64,000 nt of DNA. It comes from Flavobacteriaceae bacterium UBA2540. Its GTDB lineage: Bacteria; Bacteroidota; Bacteroidia; Flavobacteriales; Flavobacteriaceae. Where the stretch lies: contig DDMS01000033.1 of the NCBI GenBank assembly GCA_002340765.1, forward strand, positions 25,992 to 89,991, in the 5' to 3' direction. The notes under the pieces are model-generated. The model had not been told where the DNA came from, made no database searches, and saw only the letters and a list, made by a program, of their open reading frames with translations. A program made the translations under genes and the position numbers. This document shows positions 1 through 8,216 of the stretch, in pieces; the first letter of the stretch is position 1; each line of letters starts with the position of its first letter.

Positions 1-1752
1 AACTGGACAGTAACCAACTTTCAAAAACCAAAAAAGGAAGACTTGGTAATTTATGAAGTTTTAATCAGAGATTTTGATGCTGATCGTAATTATCAAGATT
101 TGATTGATAAAATCAGTTACTTCAAAAACTTAAATGTAAATGCCATTCAATTAATGCCAGTAATGGAATATGAAGGCAATGAAAGTTGGGGTTACAACAC
201 GTCATTTCACATGGCTTTGGACAAGTTTTATGGTACTGAAGAAAAATTCAAGGAGTTTATTGATGTATGTCATCAAAACGGAATTGCAGTTATTTTAGAT
301 GTAGCGTTGAATCATGCCTTCGGAAGAAATCCGATGGTTCGTATGTGGATGAATGACCCTGATAATGATGGTTGGGGAGATCCAAGTAGTGATAATCCTT
401 ATTTCAATCAAACTGCCAAACACAGTTATAGTGTTGGAAGTGATTTTAATCATACTTCTGCTTTTACTCAAGAATATACCAAAAGAGTTGTAAAACATTG
501 GATTGAAGATTTTAAAATTGACGGTTTTCGTTGGGATTTAACGAAAGGTTTTACGCAAAGTTGCTCTGGTGGAGATGATGGTTGTACCAATGGCTATCAA
601 CAAGATAGAGTTGATATTTTAAAACAATATGCCGATTATTCATGGTCTTTAGATACCAATCATTATGTTATTTTTGAACATATGGGGGACCAAACTGAAG
701 AAAAAGAATGGGCAAATCATCGTTATAATGAAGGAAAAGGAGTCATGATGTGGGGAAAAATGACTGATCCTTACAGTCAATTATTGATGGGATATGTTGC
801 AAATTCAAATATTAATGGAATTGGTCATAAATCGCGTTCTCAATTTAATGGCCCAAGATTGATTGGGTATCCAGAAAGTCATGACGAAGAAAGATTGATG
901 TACAGAGCAGTTACCTTTGGAAACGACGCCATCTCTACTCATAATGTAAAAGATTTGAATACAGCTCTATCTAGAATGTCTGCTATTGGTGCAGTAAGTT
1001 TAACAATTCCTGGTCCAAAAATGATTTGGCATTTTGCTTCTTTAGGAATGGATATTTCTATTTTCGCTTGTAATAATGGTACTGTAAACGAACCAGGAGG
1101 AACTGATGGAGATTGTAAATTAGACACCAAACAACAACCTCAATGGACTGAAAACTGGGTATCTAATCCAAACAGAAAGAAAGTTTATGATGATTGGGCA
1201 AGAATCAATGCCTTGAAAATCAACGAACCCGTTTTTGAAGGTGATTACACAATAACTTCTGGAACATTATTACCAAGAATTGATATTTTTAATACCAATA
1301 TTCCTACTTCTGCTTTAAGAAATGTAATCGTTTTAGCCAATTTTGATGTGGTTTCTCAAACCGTAAATACCAATTTCCCTTTTGCCGGAAATTGGGTTGA
1401 TTTGATGGATCCTTCAGGAAATACAACTTACAGTGCTTCAACCATTACCTTGGCTCCTGGTTCTTTCAGAATTTTTGGAAACCAACAAGCTACTTTATCT
1501 ACAGATGAGAATACAATCAAAGAATCCATATTAACCTTGTATCCAAATCCAACCAAGAATAGCTTCTCGCTTTCTAGAGAAGTGCAAAGTGTCCGTGTAT
1601 TTGACATTACAGGAAAGCAAGTAAAACAGTTTTCGAATGCAAACATTAAAAACAATTTGTTTTCGATAACTGATTTAAACACCGGAATTTATTTTGTTCG
1701 AATCCAAGAAAATTCAAACAACATAGAAACCAAAAAACTAATTATTAACTAA
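1..1752 (+). CDS. Secreted GH13 alpha-amylase family glycosidase, 5'-truncated by the window, with T9SS sorting tail
   Basis: The frame is open from base 1, so the gene starts upstream; 583 residues are visible. The four GH13 regions can be read: I (DVALNHAFG) from about nt 298; II (GFRWDL) with the presumed nucleophile Asp at 535-537; III (IFEHMGD) with the presumed acid/base Glu at 676-678; IV (PESHDEER) with the third carboxylate Asp at 883-885. The entry into the barrel (VIYEVLIRDF) usually follows an N-terminal E-set or CBM domain, which would lie outside the window. The last 75 or so residues (LYPNPTKN ... KLIIN) are a type A T9SS C-terminal sorting domain, so the enzyme should be exported through the T9SS to the cell surface or medium. 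Likely role is cleavage of alpha-1,4-glucans such as starch or glycogen; exact specificity cannot be read. A second T9SS gene follows after 19 nt. Confidence 0.92.
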   Translation, partial: NWTVTNFQKPKKEDLVIYEVLIRDFDADRNYQDLIDKISYFKNLNVNAIQLMPVMEYEGNESWGYNTSFHMALDKFYGTEEKFKEFIDVCHQNGIAVILDVALNHAFGRNPMVRMWMNDPDNDGWGDPSSDNPYFNQTAKHSYSVGSDFNHTSAFTQEYTKRVVKHWIEDFKIDGFRWDLTKGFTQSCSGGDDGCTNGYQQDRVDILKQYADYSWSLDTNHYVIFEHMGDQTEEKEWANHRYNEGKGVMMWGKMTDPYSQLLMGYVANSNINGIGHKSRSQFNGPRLIGYPESHDEERLMYRAVTFGNDAISTHNVKDLNTALSRMSAIGAVSLTIPGPKMIWHFASLGMDISIFACNNGTVNEPGGTDGDCKLDTKQQPQWTENWVSNPNRKKVYDDWARINALKINEPVFEGDYTITSGTLLPRIDIFNTNIPTSALRNVIVLANFDVVSQTVNTNFPFAGNWVDLMDPSGNTTYSASTITLAPGSFRIFGNQQATLSTDENTIKESILTLYPNPTKNSFSLSREVQSVRVFDITGKQVKQFSNANIKNNLFSITDLNTGIYFVRIQENSNNIETKKLIIN

Positions 1753-1771
1753 TATTAAATTAAAAAAAACA

Positions 1772-3814
1772 ATGAAAAAAAATTATTTATTAACACTATT
1801 TAGTTTGCTGTTTTGCTCTGCACTGAAAGCTCAAGTAACATACTCTGGAAATGGGAATTCAGGGTTTGGGGGAAATTTAGGTAATGCTACATTAAATGTT
1901 TCTGATAATGGAACTGATGTAACTTTTGCATTCGATTCAAATGCAGGAGGAAATGTATTCGTAGTATATATTGATTCAAAAAGCGGAGGATTTTCTGATA
2001 CAGAATCATTTACTGATAATTCTGATGGAGGAAGAAGAGCAGTTTCAACAATTGATGGAGCAAATAATCCTTCTGTAAACTTTCCTGCTGGTTTTACAGC
2101 AGATTATGCAATTGCAATGGGAGGTGCATGGGCTGCTTTATTTGAGTTAAATACTGGTTCTTTTGTTGCAAGTGGTTTAACTTTTAGTAGTAATTCAACT
2201 TCAGTAACATTTGCACAATTAGGAACTAATGCGACAAGTAAATTTGATTTTGTGGTTACTTTAAATAGTGAAAGTACATTTTTGTCAAATGAAACAATTG
2301 GAACTGCGACTGTTGGAGGTAATCCAGGCTTTTCTGGAAATATCACATTTACAGAATCTAAAAGCTATCCAAACACTTGGACAGGAACAACAGATTCTGA
2401 TTGGGCAACTGCAACAAATTGGACAGAAGGTGTACCTTCTACAACACACAATGTGTATATTCCTGCTGTAACAAATCATCCAATAGCTGCTGCTGCTGTA
2501 ACAATTAACAAAGGCGTTATCAAATCAGGAGCTTCATTAATTGCTCAAGATGCTTTTACAGGAACAATTACTTATGAAAGAAATTTACCAACCTTAAACT
2601 GGTATTTGATTTCTTCACCCGTTTCTTGGCAAGCTTATAATGATGCGTATGTAACTGCAAATGGAATTGCATCTGGAGAAGGTTCTAACAGAGGAATTGC
2701 AACTTATACAACTTCGACCAATCAATGGGCTTATTTACAAGCAGCAGGTTCAGGAACTTTTAATAATGGGCAAGGATATTCAGTAAAAAGAACTGCTTCT
2801 GGAGATATTTCTTTCACAGGAACAATCAACACAGCTGATGTAACTGGTGTTGCAGTTTCAACGGCTTTGAATGGTTTTAATTTAGTTGGAAACCCTTATA
2901 CCAGTCACATGAATAGTGGAACTTTTTTAACTGCAAATACCAACTTAACAGGTACTATTTGGGTTTGGAATCAAGCAACTTCAAATTATATCACACATGT
3001 AACTGTGGATAATTTTATGTTAGCTCCTACCCAAGGATTTTTTGTGCAAGCATTGTCTGGTTCAACTGTAAATTTTACAGAATCTAATCAATCAACTTCT
3101 GGTGGAACTTTCCAAAAATCAGCAAGAACTGAAGTAAAATTACTAATGAATGATGGGTCTGCTGATCGTTTTGCAAAAATGTATTATTTAGAAAACGTAA
3201 CTAAAGGTTTTGACAATGGTTTTGATGGTGAAACGTTTGGCGGAATTGAAAACGAAGTTGACGTTTTTACCAATTTATTAGAAAATAACGAGGGTAAAAA
3301 ATTCCAAATACAATCATTACCAATTGCTGAAATGGAAACCATGATTGTTCCTGTTGGTGTAAAAGCAGCTGCTGGTAAAGAAATTACATTTACTGCAGAT
3401 GCTATGAATTTACCTAACGATTTGAAAGTATTTTTAGAAGATAGATTGACAAATACTGTAACACGTTTAGACGAAGCAAATTCTTCTTACAAAGTAACCT
3501 TGAATGATGCTATCAACGGAACAGGACGTTTTTATTTGCATACTAAAGCTTCAGGAGTATTGAGTACTGATGAGTTGGCTTTGAGCAATACAAGTGTGTA
3601 TGCTACAGCTAACAATACCTTAAGAGTAGTTGGATTGCCTTCAGGAAATGCTACTGTAAAAGTATTTACTGTTTTAGGAAAACAAGTGGTACAAACTTCT
3701 TTTAGTTCAACAGGTTCTTATGACGTTTCATTGCCAAAATTAGCAACAGGAATGTATATTGTACAGTTAGAAACTGCTACTGGAAAATTGAACAAAAAAA
3801 TCGTTTTAGAATAA
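1772..3814 (+). CDS. Large secreted T9SS type A sorting-domain protein
   Basis: 680 residues. The N-terminus MKKNYLLTLFSLLF...LKA is a Sec signal peptide with probable cleavage after ALKA. Residues about 22-195 form a Gly/Ser/Thr-rich beta domain; about 200-265 hold the WTGTTDSDW...W module common in flavobacterial surface proteins; a middle beta-rich region follows. The last 80 or so residues (VKVFTVLGKQVV ... KIVLE) are a T9SS type A sorting domain. No catalytic motif is recognised. It lies 19 nt after the GH13 gene and is probably cotranscribed, so a surface accessory role in glucan binding or use is a fair inference but unproven. It could also be an unrelated adhesin-like protein. Confidence 0.85.
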   Translation: MKKNYLLTLFSLLFCSALKAQVTYSGNGNSGFGGNLGNATLNVSDNGTDVTFAFDSNAGGNVFVVYIDSKSGGFSDTESFTDNSDGGRRAVSTIDGANNPSVNFPAGFTADYAIAMGGAWAALFELNTGSFVASGLTFSSNSTSVTFAQLGTNATSKFDFVVTLNSESTFLSNETIGTATVGGNPGFSGNITFTESKSYPNTWTGTTDSDWATATNWTEGVPSTTHNVYIPAVTNHPIAAAAVTINKGVIKSGASLIAQDAFTGTITYERNLPTLNWYLISSPVSWQAYNDAYVTANGIASGEGSNRGIATYTTSTNQWAYLQAAGSGTFNNGQGYSVKRTASGDISFTGTINTADVTGVAVSTALNGFNLVGNPYTSHMNSGTFLTANTNLTGTIWVWNQATSNYITHVTVDNFMLAPTQGFFVQALSGSTVNFTESNQSTSGGTFQKSARTEVKLLMNDGSADRFAKMYYLENVTKGFDNGFDGETFGGIENEVDVFTNLLENNEGKKFQIQSLPIAEMETMIVPVGVKAAAGKEITFTADAMNLPNDLKVFLEDRLTNTVTRLDEANSSYKVTLNDAINGTGRFYLHTKASGVLSTDELALSNTSVYATANNTLRVVGLPSGNATVKVFTVLGKQVVQTSFSSTGSYDVSLPKLATGMYIVQLETATGKLNKKIVLE

Positions 3815-3843
3815 GTATTCACCTTGTAAATTAGAAAAACATC

Positions 3844-4032
3844 ATGAAAAATCAAGATAAAAACACAACAAGCTCGCCTGCAGAAGGCATGGAAATTACA
3901 CGTAAAGAAGCTATCAAAAAAATAGGAAATTACGGAAAATATGCTGCTCTAACTGCTATAGGAACCTACTTAATTTTAAGTCCTAAAAAAGCGCAGGCAC
4001 AGAGCCCAGAAGCGCCAGGAACTGGATTTTAA
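3844..4032 (+). CDS. Small exported or membrane-tethered peptide, function unknown
   Basis: 62 residues, 29 nt downstream of the T9SS gene, with an ATG after an A-rich leader. It has a polar N-terminus, a basic segment (TRKEAIKKIG), a hydrophobic core (YAALTAIGTYLIL), then SPKKAQAQ, which fits a signal peptide cleaved after AQA. That would leave a mature peptide of only about 10 residues (QSPEAPGTGF). It may instead stay as a membrane anchor. The single Arg-Lys pair falls short of a Tat motif. The position and frame quality make it a likely real gene of the GH13/T9SS run; I recognise no family. Confidence 0.6.
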   Translation: MKNQDKNTTSSPAEGMEITRKEAIKKIGNYGKYAALTAIGTYLILSPKKAQAQSPEAPGTGF

Positions 4033-4061
4033 TATCAATAAATTTAGTGTAGTGTGTAAAC

Positions 4062-4090
4062 AAAAGAGCTGCTATTTAAGCAGCTCTTTT
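4062..4090. terminator. Bidirectional rho-independent terminator
   Basis: A perfect 12-bp inverted repeat (4062-4073 with 4079-4090, 5-nt loop) begins with AAAA and ends with TTTT, so it can stop transcription from both sides. It separates the plus-strand T9SS run from the minus-strand cysteine desulfurase, and it overlaps the last codons of the latter. Confidence 0.85.
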
Positions 4091-5208
4091 AATTTTACAA
4101 TCGTAAAATCAATCTCTTCTTTGGTCGTAAATTTTGAAAATGAAAAACGGACGGAGGTCTTTTTGGCTTCTTCATCGTTCAATATTTCAGCTAAAACATG
4201 TGAACCTTTATTGCTTCCACTTTGGCAAGCTGAACCTCCCGAAACGGCAATTCCTGCCATATCTAAACTAAATAAAAGTAGGTCATTTTTTGTTGGAAAT
4301 CGAACATTTAAAATGGTGTAAGTACTTCTGCTTTCATCAGCAGAAAATCCATTGAAATGGATATTTTCAAAATGATGATTCAATTCAGTAATAAAATATT
4401 TTTTGATTTCTAAAATTTGATTCCTGTCTTTTTCTAAATTTTGAATAGCGATAGACAATGCTTTTTCCATTCCTAAAATGCCAGCAACATTTTCGGTACT
4501 TGCTCTTGCTCCTTTTTCTTGATTTCCGCCATAAAACATCGGTAAAACTACCATTCCTTTCTTAAAATAAGCAAAACCTACACCTTTTGGACCGTGAAAT
4601 TTATGAGCACTTGCCACGATAAAATCAATAGAAAATTGCTGTAAATCAAGCGGATAATGTCCTATAGTTTGCACAGTATCTGAATGAAAAAGAGCATGGT
4701 ATTTAATGGCAAGATGACAAACTTCTTCTACTGGAAGTAGGTTTCCAATTTCATTATTGATGAGCATTAAACTCATCAGTGTTTTTTTATCAGAGGTAGC
4801 TAAAAGGGTTTCTAAATGGTGTAAATCTAAGTTTCCTTGAGCATCTAAATCAACAAAATCCAACTGAATTCCTTGTGATTTTTCTAAAAATTCACAAGTG
4901 TGCAACACTGCATGATGTTCTATTTTTGAAGTAATTATTCGTTGAACTCCCAAATTCAAAACAGCATTGTGCAAAATCAAATTATCAGCTTCAGTACCTC
5001 CTGAAGTGAAAATAATTTCGCTTGCAGCAACATTGAAATGTCCTGCAATATTTTTTCGAACATTTTCAATAGCTGTTTTTGCTTTACGACCAAATTGATG
5101 CGTTGAAGACGGATTTCCATAATTTTCTAAAGACGCAGCATGCATTACTGATAAAACTTCAGCATCAATCATTGTAGTTGCAGCATTGTCTAAATAAATC
5201 GCTTTCAT
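4072..5208 (-). CDS. Cysteine desulfurase (NifS/IscS-like), PLP-dependent
   Basis: 378 residues, a typical length. The class V aminotransferase fold is shown by the N-terminal YLDNAATT motif, the PLP lysine in SAHKFHGPKG (about residue 200), the substrate-binding ARASTENV segment, and the catalytic cysteine in SGGSACQSGS about 50 residues before the C-terminus. It should remove sulfur from L-cysteine to give alanine and an enzyme persulfide for Fe-S cluster or tRNA thiolation use. No iscU or sufE neighbour is present, so it is a stand-alone copy. The Smr-domain gene lies 23 nt upstream on the same strand. Confidence 0.92.
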   Translation of the reverse strand: MKAIYLDNAATTMIDAEVLSVMHAASLENYGNPSSTHQFGRKAKTAIENVRKNIAGHFNVAASEIIFTSGGTEADNLILHNAVLNLGVQRIITSKIEHHAVLHTCEFLEKSQGIQLDFVDLDAQGNLDLHHLETLLATSDKKTLMSLMLINNEIGNLLPVEEVCHLAIKYHALFHSDTVQTIGHYPLDLQQFSIDFIVASAHKFHGPKGVGFAYFKKGMVVLPMFYGGNQEKGARASTENVAGILGMEKALSIAIQNLEKDRNQILEIKKYFITELNHHFENIHFNGFSADESRSTYTILNVRFPTKNDLLLFSLDMAGIAVSGGSACQSGSNKGSHVLAEILNDEEAKKTSVRFSFSKFTTKEEIDFTIVKLKELLK

Positions 5209-5231
5209 AATGCAAAAATACGGTTTCTATA

Positions 5232-5789
5232 TTAGTAATTTACATTTTGATAAAACGCAACTTCTGTGGCTCCTAAACCATACTTTTTATAAGAAGCATC
5301 ATAATATTTGACGGAATATTTTTGAAATAAATTCATCAATTCCGATTTCAAAACCCCTTCTCCTACTCCATGTATAAACACCATTTTCGGGATTCTTTTA
5401 AAAATAGCAAATTCAATTTTTTGCTTTGCAGTATCTAATTGTAAATTCAACATGTCATAATTATCCATTCCTTTTGTGGAATTGACCAATTGATTGATGT
5501 GCAAATCAACCTCAAAAACGACTTCATTTTTTTCCTTCTTAAAAGCACTTTTCTTAGTTGGCTGTGAAGCAATTTTTTCTTTCAACAGTTGATGATTGAT
5601 ATCCGAAAACTTAGAAAGTTCATATTGATCTTTTTCAATTTTTACCAATTCAGTAGCTAAAAAAACCAAAATCATTCCATCTTCTAATTTTACAGAAATA
5701 TTTTCTCCCTCAATTTTGATAACTTTACCTTTGTAAACATCATCTAAAACAGCTACATTATTTCCAATTTCTAAACGCATCATTAACAT
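5232..5789 (-). CDS. Smr domain-containing protein with N-terminal DUF2027-like domain
   Basis: 185 residues. The N-terminal 55 or so residues form a small beta domain (IGNNVAVLDDVYKGKV) like the DUF2027 region seen in Bacteroidota MutS2-related proteins. After a Lys-rich linker, the C-terminal half is an Smr domain with EVDLHINQLV and the HGVGEGVLKSEL nuclease signature near residue 140. Smr domains nick or bind nucleic acid, but the substrate here is unknown. Three ATGs lie within four codons (5789, 5783, 5780); MRLEIGNN from 5780 is the most conserved-looking start. It is divergent from the phosphatase-like gene. Confidence 0.82.
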   Translation of the reverse strand: MLMMRLEIGNNVAVLDDVYKGKVIKIEGENISVKLEDGMILVFLATELVKIEKDQYELSKFSDINHQLLKEKIASQPTKKSAFKKEKNEVVFEVDLHINQLVNSTKGMDNYDMLNLQLDTAKQKIEFAIFKRIPKMVFIHGVGEGVLKSELMNLFQKYSVKYYDASYKKYGLGATEVAFYQNVNY

Positions 5790-5843
5790 TAAATTAATTT
5801 AAAAAGAAACCTTAACGGTTAATTTAGTGCAAAAATAATTAAG

Positions 5844-6476
5844 ATGCTGAGGACTTCTTCTATTTCTACTAAAAACTTCTTTGAAAAAGCTAAAAAAAAG
5901 ATTTTGATTAGTGAAAATAGATATAAATATTTAATAAAAATTGCTGAAACGATTGCCAAAAAATATCGTAAAAATGAATTGGTTAACCTCAATTTTATTT
6001 GCATCAACAATTCGAGAAGAAGTCAATTAGCACAAGTTTGGAGTTTTTTTGCCGCCCATTATTTTAATCTAAATATACGTTCTTTTTCAGGAGGAACAGA
6101 AATAGGTTGTTTCAATAGAAGTTCGATTAAAACACTCCAAAAAGTTGGTTTCTCTTTTCAGTTGAATAATTTCTCGCATCAAAATCCTACCTACCAAATT
6201 TCATTTGAAGGCAACAAGGAAACCTTAATGGTTTTTTCGAAATTATTTGACGATACTGGAAATCCAAATTCGTTTATTGGTATTATGACTTGTGCTGTTT
6301 CTGATGAAAATATTCCTTTCATAACCTCTGCAAATCAACTCTTTCAATTGCCTTTTGAAGACCCAAAACGCGCAGATGGAACTTTGAGACAAGAGGAAGT
6401 TTATCTTGCTACAAATAGAAGAATTGCTGGTGAAATTTTTATCATTTTCAATGAAGTAAAACAATTGTTGACCTAA
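5844..6476 (+). CDS. Low-molecular-weight tyrosine phosphatase / ArsC-like protein
   Basis: 210 residues. The P-loop reads FICINNSRRSQ, giving the C-X5-R-S arrangement (Cys53, Arg59, Ser60) of LMW-PTPases and thioredoxin-type arsenate reductases. A late Asp-Pro (FEDPKR, about residue 168) could be the general acid. The loop differs from the usual CxGNxCRS: it has Asn-Asn-Ser and an extra Arg, and it lacks the second cysteine. An N-terminal helical extension of about 45 residues precedes the fold. Tyrosine or small-ester phosphatase activity is likelier than arsenate reduction because no arsenic genes are nearby. Its stop overlaps the convergent PPK2 gene by 4 nt. Confidence 0.72.
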   Translation: MLRTSSISTKNFFEKAKKKILISENRYKYLIKIAETIAKKYRKNELVNLNFICINNSRRSQLAQVWSFFAAHYFNLNIRSFSGGTEIGCFNRSSIKTLQKVGFSFQLNNFSHQNPTYQISFEGNKETLMVFSKLFDDTGNPNSFIGIMTCAVSDENIPFITSANQLFQLPFEDPKRADGTLRQEEVYLATNRRIAGEIFIIFNEVKQLLT

Positions 6477-7258
6477 ATCTCAATACTTTTATCATACGGA
6501 ATCATTTTTAAAATATGATTAATTACGTTTATTCTTGCGTCCGTTTTTCTGTTTGCACTAATTATTTTCCAAGGAGAAATTTTGGTGTTTGTCCTTAAAA
6601 ACATGGCGTTTTTATAATCTGTATATTGTTCCCATAATTCTTGGGCTTTCTCATCTAATTTAGTCATTTTCCATTGTTTCAGTGGATCTTTTTTGATTTC
6701 AGCAAAGCGTTTTGCTTGTTCGGTTTTTGAAATTGACATGTAGATTTTCACCAAATGAATACCTGATTCTAAAATCATTCTCTCAAAATCATTTACTTGA
6801 TTCATGAAAATTTCATATTCTTCATGCGTACAAAATCCATTTACTGGTTCAACAACTGCTCTGTTATACCAACTTCTATCGAAAAAAACCATTTCTCCTG
6901 CTTTTGGAAATTGCTCTACATATCGTTGAAAATACCACTGAGATTCCTCATCTTTTGATGGTTTTGGCAAAGCAACAATTCGCATGTGACGTGGATTTAT
7001 TCGTTCAGTAACACGTCTAATTGCACCACCTTTTCCTGCAGCATCTCTACCTTGAAAAACAATGATAATTCGTTCATCATTATTGATTGCCCAAGTTTGA
7101 AGGCGAATTAATTCGCCTTGCAATTTTTCAATCTTTTTCTGATAATCAATATATCTTAGAGCTTTTTCAACACTATAAGGTTCTTTTAAAAGCAATGCCA
7201 GAAATCCTTTTTTGGTATTTAATCTTTTTACGTCTTCTTCTTTTAGATTTAATTTCAT
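6473..7258 (-). CDS. Polyphosphate kinase 2 family protein (second of tandem pair)
   Basis: 261 residues. The PPK2 core is complete: Walker A (FQGRDAAGKGG), the NPRHMRIVALPKP lid-region segment, WYFQRYVEQFP, and Walker B/lid DRSWYNRAVVEP. PPK2 enzymes transfer phosphate between polyphosphate and nucleotides in the cytoplasm; class and direction (NDP or NMP phosphorylation) cannot be assigned reliably by eye. It lies 4 nt behind a paralogue with the same motif order, which indicates a tandem duplication and one operon. Confidence 0.93.
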   Translation of the reverse strand: MKLNLKEEDVKRLNTKKGFLALLLKEPYSVEKALRYIDYQKKIEKLQGELIRLQTWAINNDERIIIVFQGRDAAGKGGAIRRVTERINPRHMRIVALPKPSKDEESQWYFQRYVEQFPKAGEMVFFDRSWYNRAVVEPVNGFCTHEEYEIFMNQVNDFERMILESGIHLVKIYMSISKTEQAKRFAEIKKDPLKQWKMTKLDEKAQELWEQYTDYKNAMFLRTNTKISPWKIISANRKTDARINVINHILKMIPYDKSIEI

Positions 7259-7262
7259 ACAA

Positions 7263-8132
7263 TTAGTCTATTTGATGAATATTTGAACGAAAATAACGCA
7301 TAACAACATTTGGATCTGGTGTTAAAACGGTTCCAGCTTCTGATTTTCCTTCATAATAAAACTGTGATAAAACTTGTCTCATTGATTCTAATCTTGCTGA
7401 TCTTTTATCATTTGTTTTGATAATAATCCAAGGACTATAAGTGGTGTGTGTTTTTGAAAACATTTCAGATTTGTAATGGGTGTATTTGTCCCACAAAATT
7501 TGTCCTTGTTTATCAACAGGACTGAATTTCCATCGTTTTAATTCATTTTCTTTTCGCCCTTCAAAACGTTTTAGTTGCTCTTCTTTAGTGATTGATAACC
7601 AAAATTTAATAATCACAACACCATCTTCATACATCATATGTTCAAATTCTGGAACTTGCACCAAAAAATCTTTATATTGTTTGTCAGTACAAAAATCCAT
7701 CACAGGTTCAACAACTGCTCTATTATACCAGCTTCTATCAAAAAAAACAATTTCACCAGGATTTGGCAATTCTTTGATATATCTTTGAAAATACCATTGC
7801 CCTTTTTCAATTTCAGTTGGCTTATTTAAAGCCACTAACCTACTTGATCTTGGATTTAAATGCTCCATAAATCTTCTGATATTTCCACCTTTTCCTGCAG
7901 CATCTCTTCCCTCAAAAATCACAGCAACACGCATGTTCTCATTCGAAATATGTCTTTGTAATTTTACCAACTCAATCTGTAAAAGTCTTAATTCATTATT
8001 GTAAGAAAGTGCATCTATCACTTTGTCATAAGAAATATCCTTTTCTTTTATTTTAGCAAGTAATTCTTGATTACTTTTTATATTTTCAAAATCTTCTGCG
8101 GTCAGCTTTTCTTTGATAATCATCTCGTTCAT
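7263..8132 (-). CDS. Polyphosphate kinase 2 family protein (first of tandem pair)
   Basis: 289 residues with Walker A (FEGRDAAGKGG), NPRSSRLVALNKP, WYFQRYIKELP and DRSWYNRAVVEP. It has an N-terminal extension of about 65 residues and a longer C-terminus than its downstream neighbour. It probably heads the two-gene ppk2 operon. Shared catalytic motifs but diverged termini suggest an old duplication with possible division of labour (for example different nucleotide preference), which is inference. Upstream it is divergent from the LpxR-like gene with an 84-nt gap. Confidence 0.93.
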   Translation of the reverse strand: MNEMIIKEKLTAEDFENIKSNQELLAKIKEKDISYDKVIDALSYNNELRLLQIELVKLQRHISNENMRVAVIFEGRDAAGKGGNIRRFMEHLNPRSSRLVALNKPTEIEKGQWYFQRYIKELPNPGEIVFFDRSWYNRAVVEPVMDFCTDKQYKDFLVQVPEFEHMMYEDGVVIIKFWLSITKEEQLKRFEGRKENELKRWKFSPVDKQGQILWDKYTHYKSEMFSKTHTTYSPWIIIKTNDKRSARLESMRQVLSQFYYEGKSEAGTVLTPDPNVVMRYFRSNIHQID

Positions 8133-8202
8133 TTAACAGCACTAAAATAAAACCTTTTTTTTATTATTTCGCAATAAAATAATCTAATTATTTTTGTTCA
8201 AT

Positions 8203-8210
8203 TATATTTG
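8203..8210 (+). promoter_or_regulatory. Possible Bacteroidota -7 promoter element
   Basis: TATATTTG fits TAnnTTTG exactly and ends 6 nt before the ATG at 8217. No good TTTG lies 19 nt upstream. If used, the transcript would be leaderless or nearly so. Confidence 0.35.
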
Positions 8211-8216
8211 TAAACT

